Shown piece by piece: positions 1-6,337 of a DNA stretch of 12,077 nucleotides. The notes beneath the pieces are model-generated. The model searched no databases. It saw only the letters and a list, made by a program, of their open reading frames with translations, and was not told the DNA's origin. Position numbers and translations under genes: made by a program. The DNA is from Firmicutes bacterium UBA4996 (GTDB lineage: Bacteria > Bacillota > Limnochordia > Darwinibacteriales > Darwinibacteriaceae): NCBI GenBank assembly GCA_002396805.1, contig DGYW01000064.1, positions 157,095 through 169,171 on the forward strand, read 5' to 3'. Position 1 is the first letter of the stretch. Every line of letters begins with the position of its first letter.

Positions 1-411
1 GATCATCATATCCAATCGATCGGCCAGGTGGATGATGGCAGGGATCATTCTTAAGTCCGGTTTGTAATAGTCATGATGTTCAAGGACGTTCTTGGCCAGG
101 TTACCGAATAGTTTCGTAGGCTTGAGAAGCTCATAACCTCTACGACAATGGGCAGAAACCATCCCTTGTTGCGGTTGTAGGTCAGCTAGTTTGAGCTTTT
201 CGCCCGTAGTGCTGATTCCAAGGTCGTGGACCAAGGCACTAAGAATCAGATCTTCCAGGTCACCCTGGGGGAGTTGCAGCTTTTGTCCGAGGCGAAAGGC
301 TATGTAGGTCACCCGTTCTGCATGAGATAAAAATTGGAGGTCGTTGAGATCTCCAGCTCGGGCTAATCCTGTTAAAGTAGTTATTAAATCAGCTTCAATA
401 TGTAGCATCAT
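1..411 (-). CDS. HD-GYP-like metal-dependent phosphohydrolase, N-terminal part (runs off left edge)
   Basis: Reading the minus strand from ATG at 411 gives 137 open codons up to the window edge, so the C-terminus is missing. HD-superfamily metal ligands are visible: a His at residue 30 (SHAERV), the HD pair at 62-63 (SALVHDLG), a His at 88 (AHCRRGYELL), the pair H112-H113 (LEHHDYY) and a late Asp at 131 (IHLADRLD). This order is that of the HD-GYP class, whose known members degrade cyclic di-GMP. However, the segment after HHD reads YYKPDL instead of the usual GYP signature, so cyclic-di-nucleotide hydrolysis is not assured; a general HD phosphohydrolase is the safer name. A GAGGTG ribosome site at 415-420 lies 3 nt before the first ATG and 6 nt before a second in-frame ATG at 408, so the real start may be 408. 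The gene is divergent from the chromate transporter pair. Confidence 0.8.
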   Translation of the reverse strand, partial: MMLHIEADLITTLTGLARAGDLNDLQFLSHAERVTYIAFRLGQKLQLPQGDLEDLILSALVHDLGISTTGEKLKLADLQPQQGMVSAHCRRGYELLKPTKLFGNLAKNVLEHHDYYKPDLRMIPAIIHLADRLDMMI

Positions 412-430
412 ATACACCTCTACCTGGTAG

Positions 431-436
431 TATAAT
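431..436 (+). promoter_or_regulatory. Possible -10 element in the divergent HD/chromate gap
   Basis: TATAAT at 431-436 is a perfect -10 hexamer and would place transcription start near 443, giving a leader of about 65 nt before the chromate transporter. No convincing -35 is seen 16-18 bp upstream. On the opposite strand the same AT-rich stretch offers TATACT (434 down to 429), also without a clear -35. It is likely to be promoter territory for one or both divergent genes, but the assignment is weak. Confidence 0.35.
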
Positions 437-507
437 ATTCGGGAAAGGATTTTTGGGTGCAAAGAGGAATACTGGCAAGATGGCTTTGCAGCAAAGGGGG
501 TTTGGCC

Positions 508-1065
508 ATGACACGGGACAAGAATTGGTGGAAGTTATTTACGGCATTTTTTCGCATCGGCCTTTTTACCTTTGGTGGCGGGTTTGCCATGTTGCCCCTC
601 ATCGAAAAGGAAGTGGTTGAAAAGCAAGGATGGGCAGAAAAAGATGAAATCCTCGATATTTTCGCCATGGCCCAATCGGTCCCTGGTGCCATTGGGGTGA
701 ATACTGCAGTATTTATTGGTGGACGTCTACATGGGGTCCCCGGAGCCATCGTCGCCCTGTTAGGAGTGGTAACTCCTTCCATCCTAATCATTCTCATAAT
801 AGCACAGTTCTTCGAGCAATTTCAAACCAATCCTTACGTAGCCCGGGCCTTTAGTGGAGTTAGGGCCGCAGTAGTAGGCCTTATCGCTGCAGCCGCGGTT
901 CGAGTGGGCAGAGGTGCCATTGTGGATCGTTTTGGTTTAGTTGTAGCAGGCACGGCCCTTTTCCTTAGTGTCTTTAAACTGATTCCGGTGATTTGGGTAA
1001 TGGTTTTAGGTGGCCTTGGTGGTTACCTCTATGCTTTGACTAGAGGGAGGCTTGGGCAGAAATGA
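508..1065 (+). CDS. Chromate (CHR) transporter family protein, first half-size subunit
   Basis: This is a 185-residue membrane protein of the CHR family, whose characterised members export chromate or related oxyanions. The hallmark N-terminal stretch IGLFTFGGGFAMLPLIEKEV and the central motif AQSVPGAIGVNTAVFIGGR are both present. They are followed by hydrophobic helices (for example VALLGVVTPSILIILIIAQF). At this length it is a single-domain (short-chain) CHR protein rather than the roughly 400-residue fused ChrA, and such proteins usually work as pairs. ATG 508 is chosen because AAAGGGGG at 494-500 sits 7 nt upstream and family proteins begin close to the first helix. An upstream GTG at 457 would add 17 residues without a good ribosome site. 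Its stop overlaps the next gene by 4 bp (ATGA), which indicates translational coupling. The true substrate is unproven. Confidence 0.92.
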   Translation: MTRDKNWWKLFTAFFRIGLFTFGGGFAMLPLIEKEVVEKQGWAEKDEILDIFAMAQSVPGAIGVNTAVFIGGRLHGVPGAIVALLGVVTPSILIILIIAQFFEQFQTNPYVARAFSGVRAAVVGLIAAAAVRVGRGAIVDRFGLVVAGTALFLSVFKLIPVIWVMVLGGLGGYLYALTRGRLGQK

Positions 1066-1601
1066 TTCTTTGGCAATTATTCACTTCGTTTTTTAAAATT
1101 GGGCTATTCACTATCGGTGGTGGCTATGCTATGTTGGCGTTGATTCAAGAAGAGATCGTGCACTATGGGTGGATGACACCGCATGAGTTTGTAGATATCG
1201 TGGGTATTGCAGAAATGACTCCTGGACCAATCGCCGTTAATGCAGCCACATTCATTGGTTATCGGGTTGCTGGTTTAGCAGGAGCTCTCCTAGCCACTTC
1301 GGCAGTTGTATTACCTTCATTGATCAGTGTTTTAATTGTAAGTAGGTTTTGGGCGCGCTACAAAAGTTCACAGGGGGTTCAAGCAGTTTTTGCAGGAATT
1401 CGACCGGTTGTGGCCGGTTTAGTGGGGGCCGCTGCGGTGTTAGTTGGCAGGGCAAGTCTACAGGTTTTAGCACCAGGGTCGATTCACATACCTACCTTAG
1501 CCATGGCCCTCGTTGTCTTCTTAGGTCTCCTTTATCGTAAGTGGGATCCCATCAAGGTCTTAGTGGTTTGTGCCTTAGTTGGCCTATTTATTTTCAAGTA
1601 G
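1062..1601 (+). CDS. Chromate (CHR) transporter family protein, second half-size subunit
   Basis: This 179-residue hydrophobic protein is homologous in pattern to the preceding gene. It has FKIGLFTIGGGYAMLALIQE near the N-terminus and AEMTPGPIAVNAATFIGYR in the middle, where PGP and N are CHR-family signatures. Several membrane helices follow, ending in LVVCALVGLFIFK. It starts within the last codons of the first subunit (4-bp overlap), with GAGGGAGG at 1043-1050 as ribosome site. Two unequal half-size genes in tandem match the known paired short-chain CHR arrangement of Bacillota, in which the two proteins form one antiporter with oppositely oriented halves. No terminator is obvious after it. 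The next gene has its own promoter. Confidence 0.92.
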   Translation: MILWQLFTSFFKIGLFTIGGGYAMLALIQEEIVHYGWMTPHEFVDIVGIAEMTPGPIAVNAATFIGYRVAGLAGALLATSAVVLPSLISVLIVSRFWARYKSSQGVQAVFAGIRPVVAGLVGAAAVLVGRASLQVLAPGSIHIPTLAMALVVFLGLLYRKWDPIKVLVVCALVGLFIFK

Positions 1602-1631
1602 TAAACTTTTCGTTGTATACCAGATTTACCC

Positions 1632-1661
1632 TTGGCAAGTTTAGGGTGAGGATGGTATACT
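1632..1661 (+). promoter_or_regulatory. Promoter of the TetR/ABC operon (sigma-A type, extended -10)
   Basis: A TTGGCA box at 1632-1637 (5 of 6 to TTGACA) lies 18 bp before TATACT at 1656-1661 (5 of 6 to TATAAT). A TG at 1653-1654 gives an extended -10 (TGnTATACT). Transcription would start near 1668. The -10 lies inside one arm of a GTATACC/GGTATAC inverted repeat (1615-1621 and 1654-1660). It is the only good promoter seen before the eight-gene plus-strand run. Confidence 0.6.
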
Positions 1662-1673
1662 ATTTTCAGAGGA

Positions 1674-1691
1674 TGTGACTGGGTGGTCACA
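1674..1691 (+). promoter_or_regulatory. Candidate TetR-family operator
   Basis: TGTGAC (1674-1679) and GTCACA (1686-1691) form a perfect 6-bp inverted repeat with a 6-bp spacer, 18 bp in all. It sits just downstream of the predicted transcription start and upstream of the TetR ribosome site. Position, size and symmetry suit autorepression by the TetR protein encoded next. A second small palindrome, CACCA-T-TGGTG (1690-1700), overlaps its right end. That this regulator binds here is inference. Confidence 0.5.
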
Positions 1692-1712
1692 CCATTGGTG
1701 AGGAGGTTGAGC

Positions 1713-2306
1713 ATGCCCAAAGTGACTTTTTTTAATTTGGATCCAGAAAAACGCCAGGCGGTAGTGGAAGCCTCAGTGAAGGAATTTGCTGAGCACCCCT
1801 ACGAACAGGCATCCTTGAGTAGGATTGTGGAAAATTGCGGGATTGCTAAGGGTAGCATGTATCAATACTTTGAGGACAAACTGGATCTTTATTTATATAT
1901 TGTGGATTTAGCGTATGAGCAGAAAAGGACTTACGTCTCACAAGCTTTCTCTCTGGATGCAGACATTTTCACAGTTCTGGATGAATATTATCGGCAGTCA
2001 TATTTGTTTGCCAAAGACTTCCCTCTGTTGCACCAAGTAGCCAATAATTTTTGGGATAGCAGAGTTTTGCTACCCCAAATTGAAGAGGGCAGGATCGATC
2101 GAAGCCGCGATTTTTTAAAGTTTCTGGAAGTAGCCATCGCCTCTGGGGCCGTTAATCCCAACTTGGATCCCCAAGCAGTGTTCTTTGTTTATCATGCGGT
2201 TGGTAAGGACTTGGTTGATCATTTCGAGCAAGGTGCCAATGATGAATATATTGGGCAGGTGTTAGATGTTTTGCGCTATGGCCTGCAAGTACGTAAGGAG
2301 GATTAA
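1713..2306 (+). CDS. TetR/AcrR-family transcriptional regulator
   Basis: A 197-residue protein, the normal length for TetR-family repressors. Residues 10-57 form the DNA-binding domain, with helix EKRQAVVEASVKEFAEHPYE and the helix-turn-helix ASLSRIVENCGIAKGSMYQY followed by FEDK. The remaining 140 residues are the helical ligand-binding domain, which is not conserved enough to name an effector. ATG 1713 is chosen because AGGAGG at 1701-1706 lies 6 nt upstream; a GTG at 1683 would overlap the candidate operator. Only 1 bp separates its stop from the ATG of the binding-protein gene, so the two are co-transcribed. The regulator probably controls itself together with the downstream transporter. 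What it senses cannot be read from the sequence. Confidence 0.93.
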   Translation: MPKVTFFNLDPEKRQAVVEASVKEFAEHPYEQASLSRIVENCGIAKGSMYQYFEDKLDLYLYIVDLAYEQKRTYVSQAFSLDADIFTVLDEYYRQSYLFAKDFPLLHQVANNFWDSRVLLPQIEEGRIDRSRDFLKFLEVAIASGAVNPNLDPQAVFFVYHAVGKDLVDHFEQGANDEYIGQVLDVLRYGLQVRKED

Positions 2307-2307
2307 C

Positions 2308-3795
2308 ATGCGATTTAACGTAGTTAAAAAGCTCACTGTGTTTGGACTAACATTGCTAGTCGTCGTTTTCTCAACCAGTGTAGTCTTTGCACAGTTGATT
2401 AACATAGCGGTTCCCGCGGATCCAGATAGCTTTGATCCAGTTCGCACCGTGGCGGCTGCCACTGCAGAAATCGCCTTTAACATCTATGAAGGATTAGTCA
2501 AAGCTACACCTGCAGGTCAAGTGGAAGGAGCCTTGGCAAGCTCTTGGACAGTTGATGATACTAAGACCATCTATACTTTTTATCTGAGAGATGCACTGTT
2601 TCATGATGGGACTGCAGTCACCGTCAATGATGTGGTCTACTCCCTAAACCGGGCTAGAGATCCAGAAATTGCGGTACGGGCTGGAGAATTGGGGGCAATT
2701 AAGAGTATAGAACCCCTGGATGGTGCGGTACGGATTGAGCTCCACCAACCACATGGTGCTTTTCTGTATACATTGGCCGAGATGTACGCAGTCATATATC
2801 CTGCCCATGCTAAGAATCTGGCCCAACATCCAGTTGGTACAGGACCTTATTATTTGCAGGAGTGGAAACCCAATCAGCACATCCGCTTAGCACGGTTTGC
2901 ACAGCATTGGTCTGGGCAAGAACCGTACTTTTCCGAAGCACGCTTCTTGATCATCCCTGACGAGAACAGTATGGTGTTGAACCTCAAGGCTGGTAGGGTA
3001 GATGTTATTCCTCGGTTAGAGACCTCGGTCTTACACCAGGTTGAGGGCAACCCGAGAGTTCAAGTACTCTCTTTTCCCATGAATACGGTGCAGGTATTGG
3101 CCATCAACAATAAGCATGCCCCCTTTGATGATTGGCGGGTGCGCAGAGCCTTGGCTTTAGGGGTTAATCAAGATGAAATCATCGTGGGGGCCGCTTGGGG
3201 TCATGGGGTCAAGCTCGATAGTGCCCTTAGTCCTGCCATGGCTGGTTTTTACAACGATCAGCTTAGTAAAGTCAACTCCTATGACCCAGTTCAAGCCCAG
3301 GCGTTACTCCAGGAGGCGGGCCAAGAACAGTTGCATTTAACCTTGACTTTACCCACTAATTATCCCCTCCATGTGCAAACGGGTGAGCTGGTTGCTGAAC
3401 AATGGAAGGCCATTGGCATTCAAGTTGATTTGGAACTAGTGGAATGGGGGACTTGGTTGGAGCGCGTGTACACCCAGCGTAATTACGAGGTGTCTATCAT
3501 TGGATTAGCCGGTCGTTTAGACCCCCATGCCATACTCGTCCGCTATACAACTGGGAATAGTCGTAATTTCTTTAATTTCTCTGATCCGACCTATGACCAA
3601 TTAATTCAAGTGGGGATTGAAACGGTGGGCGACGAGCGGCGTCAAGCCTATTTGCAGGCCCAGGAGATACTTGCTCGACAGCTGCCAGGTGTTTTCGTCA
3701 TGGATCCGCCGCAGCTTGTGGCCATGGGCAGAGGAATCCAAGGCTGGCGCAACTACCCAACCTATGTAGTAGATGTGGCCAGTTTGCGCAGGTAA
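2308..3795 (+). CDS. ABC transporter substrate-binding protein, peptide/nickel family (SBP_bac_5)
   Basis: A 495-residue extracytoplasmic binding protein of the oligopeptide/dipeptide/nickel family, normal length for the class. Residues 1-28 are a signal peptide (two lysines, a hydrophobic core, cleavage after VFA). The mature protein opens with INIAVPADPDSFDPVRTVAA, then NIYEGLVK, LASSWTVDDTKTIYTFYLRD, FHDGTAVTVNDVVYSLNRAR and VGTGPYYLQEW, all typical of this family. AAGGAGG at 2295-2301 is 6 nt before ATG 2308. There is no cysteine near the cleavage site, so it is not a standard lipoprotein. It would have to be free in a periplasm or held in another way, which is unusual for a monoderm. The two permease genes follow. 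Substrate is unknown: peptide, nickel complex, opine or sugar oligomer are all possible in this family. Confidence 0.93.
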   Translation: MRFNVVKKLTVFGLTLLVVVFSTSVVFAQLINIAVPADPDSFDPVRTVAAATAEIAFNIYEGLVKATPAGQVEGALASSWTVDDTKTIYTFYLRDALFHDGTAVTVNDVVYSLNRARDPEIAVRAGELGAIKSIEPLDGAVRIELHQPHGAFLYTLAEMYAVIYPAHAKNLAQHPVGTGPYYLQEWKPNQHIRLARFAQHWSGQEPYFSEARFLIIPDENSMVLNLKAGRVDVIPRLETSVLHQVEGNPRVQVLSFPMNTVQVLAINNKHAPFDDWRVRRALALGVNQDEIIVGAAWGHGVKLDSALSPAMAGFYNDQLSKVNSYDPVQAQALLQEAGQEQLHLTLTLPTNYPLHVQTGELVAEQWKAIGIQVDLELVEWGTWLERVYTQRNYEVSIIGLAGRLDPHAILVRYTTGNSRNFFNFSDPTYDQLIQVGIETVGDERRQAYLQAQEILARQLPGVFVMDPPQLVAMGRGIQGWRNYPTYVVDVASLRR

Positions 3796-3812
3796 AGGAG
3801 TAGGAAAACGCC

Positions 3813-4733
3813 ATGAGTCGATACTTTTGGCAAAAGACGGTGAGCTTTATGCTCACCGCTCTTTTAGTCAGTGCTATCACATTCTTAATTGTCCAAATTT
3901 TGCCTGGTGATCCGGCTCTACTGCTCCTCGGTACAGAAGGAAGCCCTCAGGCCTATGAGCAGCTACGCAATGAGCTACAGCTCCATCGACCTGCTTTGGT
4001 GCGCTATTTTAGCTGGTTCAGTGGCTTCTTTCAGGGAAAGTGGGGCTCTTCCTTGCGCTACTCCTTACCAGTTACTCAACTGGTGGCGGAGGCCATTCCC
4101 CTCTCTGTCGGGATCGCCCTTTGTGCCGTGGTGCTTGCCTTAACTTTGGCTATCCCAGCAGGTATTTTTGTAGCGAGTAATCCCCAAAGTAGGGTAGCAC
4201 AGGTCTTAGCAGCAGGATCTCAAATTGGGATGGCTATTCCCCAGTTTTGGCTTGGTCTGCTACTGATTCAAGTTTTTGCTGTGCGGTTCACACTGTTACC
4301 AGCAGGGGGAAGTGATGATCTGGTGGGTCTGATTCTCCCTGTGTTCACCCTGGCTTTGCCTAGGGCGGCAGTTCTGACACGCTTCGTCAACGTAGGATTG
4401 AGTGAAGCTTTAGAAGAGGATTACATTCGCACTGCCAAGGGAAAAGGTCTGCCTTGGAGAACAGTCTTGTATAAGCACGCCCTTCGTAATGGTATCCTTG
4501 GGGTCTTTACTGTAGCTGGTTTACAATTCGCGCAACTCTTGGCTGGAACAATCGTGGTAGAGCAGGTTTTTGCCTTACCTGGAGTTGGTCAGTTGCTCTT
4601 GGCTGGGGTGTTACAGCGAGACTTGCCCCTAGTACAAACATTGGTAATGCTGATCGTGTTTCTGATCCTAATCTTCAATTTGTTGTTCGACTTATGCCTA
4701 GGGTTCTTAGATCCGAGGTTACGTTATGATTAA
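3813..4733 (+). CDS. dppB: ABC transporter permease, DppB/OppB type
   Basis: A 306-residue inner-membrane permease of the peptide/nickel importer class. It has the expected first helix (VSFMLTALLVSAITFLIVQI) followed by LPGDPA, then the large extracytoplasmic loop and five further hydrophobic segments. The cytoplasmic EAA loop that docks on the ATPase lies at about residues 200-225 (DYIRTAKGKGLPWRTVLYKH, then ALRNG). VVEQVFALPGVGQLLL near the C-terminus and the closing LDPRLRYD are diagnostic of DppB. It begins 17 bp after the binding-protein gene, with AAAGGAG at 3794-3800, and runs into the next permease gene. The symbol gives the family, not a proven dipeptide substrate. Confidence 0.93.
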   Translation: MSRYFWQKTVSFMLTALLVSAITFLIVQILPGDPALLLLGTEGSPQAYEQLRNELQLHRPALVRYFSWFSGFFQGKWGSSLRYSLPVTQLVAEAIPLSVGIALCAVVLALTLAIPAGIFVASNPQSRVAQVLAAGSQIGMAIPQFWLGLLLIQVFAVRFTLLPAGGSDDLVGLILPVFTLALPRAAVLTRFVNVGLSEALEEDYIRTAKGKGLPWRTVLYKHALRNGILGVFTVAGLQFAQLLAGTIVVEQVFALPGVGQLLLAGVLQRDLPLVQTLVMLIVFLILIFNLLFDLCLGFLDPRLRYD

Positions 4734-4746
4734 GGGGAATAGTTTC

Positions 4747-5538
4747 ATGACAAAACGGAATGTTTGGGGAATTATTGCTATCGGTCTTGTAATGTTTATG
4801 ACTCTATTAGGCTATTTTTACACCCCTTATGATCCTAGCCAAACAGCGGTATTATCTCGCCTGCAACCCCCTTCCTTACAACATCCCTTTGGGACTGACC
4901 ATTTCGGCCGGGACATCTTCAGTCGGGTGCTAGTGGGGGGGAGGGTTTCTTTGTTTTGTGGGTTAGCCTCAGTCTCGATGGGAGCAGCAGTAGGTGTGTT
5001 TTTAGGCCTATGGTCCGGCTTTCAAGGTGGCTTCTGGGATGAAGTGTCCATGCGTCTCAGTGATGGTTTGCAAGCATTACCAGCCATTTTATTAGCCCTT
5101 TTGTTAGCCACTGTTTGGCAACCTGGTGTTGCTGTTATTTTGTGGTCTGTTGCAATCGGGAATGTTCCAATCTTTCTTCGCCTAACTCGAACACAGACCT
5201 TAAAGATTAAGGCGCAGCCCTACTTAGAAGCTTCGCGAGCTCTAGGGGCTTCAGATTTTCGGATGATGTTTTGCCATACCTTACCCAATCTCAAGGACGC
5301 CCTCCTGGTGCAATTTTCATTAAGTTTGGCTGGAGCCATTTTGGTGGAAGCCTCCTTGAGCTATTTAGGAGTAGGCATCCAACCACCTCAGCCTAGTTGG
5401 GGGAGAATGCTGAGGGACGCCCAGTCTTTTGCCTCACTGGCTCCTTGGGCTGTGTTGATTCCTGGATTCTTTATTGCTTTGACCATAATTGGTTTTAATC
5501 TTTTGGGGGATAGTTGGATTCATAGAAGGTACCGTTGA
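4747..5538 (+). CDS. dppC: ABC transporter permease, DppC/OppC type
   Basis: A 263-residue partner permease to DppB. Family marks are the N-terminal TPYDPS and LQHPFGTDHFGRDIFSRVLVG in the loop after helix 1, the EAA docking loop at about 157-185 (YLEASRALGASDFRMMFCHT, then LPN) and the C-terminal ASLSYLGVGIQPPQPSWGRM. ATG 4747 is preferred because AAGGGGA at 4732-4738 lies 8 nt upstream. A start at ATG 4726 would overlap dppB by 8 bp and add seven residues, and cannot be excluded. No DppD/DppF-type ATPase follows, so ATP hydrolysis for this importer must come from genes elsewhere. The next ATPase, 52 bp on, is of a different class. Confidence 0.92.
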   Translation: MTKRNVWGIIAIGLVMFMTLLGYFYTPYDPSQTAVLSRLQPPSLQHPFGTDHFGRDIFSRVLVGGRVSLFCGLASVSMGAAVGVFLGLWSGFQGGFWDEVSMRLSDGLQALPAILLALLLATVWQPGVAVILWSVAIGNVPIFLRLTRTQTLKIKAQPYLEASRALGASDFRMMFCHTLPNLKDALLVQFSLSLAGAILVEASLSYLGVGIQPPQPSWGRMLRDAQSFASLAPWAVLIPGFFIALTIIGFNLLGDSWIHRRYR

Positions 5539-5590
5539 GTTTAGGGAGAAAAAGGTAGTGAGTGAATTTTTCGCGTAAAGGGGAGAAACC

Positions 5591-6337
5591 ATGCTGCAGT
5601 TACATGATGTTTCTAAAAAGTATAAGGGCGCGGATCGTTTTGCGGTGCGAGATTTGGACTTGCAGGTCCGTTCAGGTGAAATCTTTGGGTTTTTGGGACC
5701 AAATGGAGCGGGCAAAACCACTACCATAAAAATGATTGTAGGTCTTTTACAGGCTGATCGGGGACGGATTGTGGTCAATGGTCATGATCTAGCTAAGGAT
5801 CCAGTTAAGGCGAAGCACTCTATTGGTTTTGTTCCTGATAATCCCAATTTATATGGCAGACTAACCGGAATAGAGTATTTAAACTTGATTGGTGATGTCT
5901 TTGGTGTAGATGGTCCAACTCGAGCAAGAAGGCTTGACTATTATTTAGAGATGTTTCAGCTAACTAGGGCAGCAGGTGATTTAGTGCAAAGCTATTCGCA
6001 TGGAATGCAACAAAAGCTAGCTCTAACAGGGGCCTTACTTCATGCTCCAGCCCTGTTTATCTTAGATGAACCGATGGTTGGTTTGGATCCAAAATCCGCA
6101 CATTTGTTTAAGGAGATAATGCGCGAACATGTAGATAAGGGCAATACGGTGTTCTTTTCTACCCATATTTTAGAAGTGGCCGAGAAGCTCTGCGATCGAG
6201 TGGGGATTATTAACCAAGGTCAGCTCATTGCCTGCGGCACCATGGATGAGTTGCGACAAAGCTCCCAAAAAACTGATTTGAGTTTGGAGCGTTTGTTCTT
6301 GGAGCTCACCGAGGATGGTGACAACCATGGGAAATAG
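5591..6337 (+). CDS. ABC transporter ATP-binding protein, ABC-2/EcsA-like class
   Basis: A 248-residue nucleotide-binding subunit with every catalytic element: Walker A GPNGAGKT at 36-43, signature SHGMQQ at 136-141, Walker B LFILDEP with D159/E160, D-loop GLDP and switch H192 (STH). The usual Q-loop position reads VPDNPNLYGRLT, with Asp where many ATPases have Gln. That is a variation seen in EcsA-like proteins and not evidence of inactivity. AAAGGGGAG at 5577-5585 precedes ATG 5591 by 5 nt. Its 3' end overlaps the following permease gene, so the two form one transporter. The length and the lack of a C-terminal oligopeptide-type extension argue that it does not power the upstream DppBC importer. 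The exported substrate is unknown. Confidence 0.93.
   Translation: MLQLHDVSKKYKGADRFAVRDLDLQVRSGEIFGFLGPNGAGKTTTIKMIVGLLQADRGRIVVNGHDLAKDPVKAKHSIGFVPDNPNLYGRLTGIEYLNLIGDVFGVDGPTRARRLDYYLEMFQLTRAAGDLVQSYSHGMQQKLALTGALLHAPALFILDEPMVGLDPKSAHLFKEIMREHVDKGNTVFFSTHILEVAEKLCDRVGIINQGQLIACGTMDELRQSSQKTDLSLERLFLELTEDGDNHGK

Noticed and set aside
1628..1647. Terminator after the chromate genes (ACCCT...AGGGT)
   Set aside because: The stem is only 5 bp, has no T run after it and overlaps the -35 box of the next promoter.
1674..1691. CRP/FNR-type site (TGTGA...TCACA)
   Set aside because: The half-sites match CRP, but the spacer between TGTGA and TCACA is 8 bp instead of 6, and the site lies downstream of the predicted start next to a TetR gene. 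A TetR operator is the better reading.
5591..6337. ATPase of the upstream dipeptide importer
   Set aside because: It lacks the oligopeptide-type C-terminal extension, is of the ABC-2/EcsA class and overlaps its own large permease.
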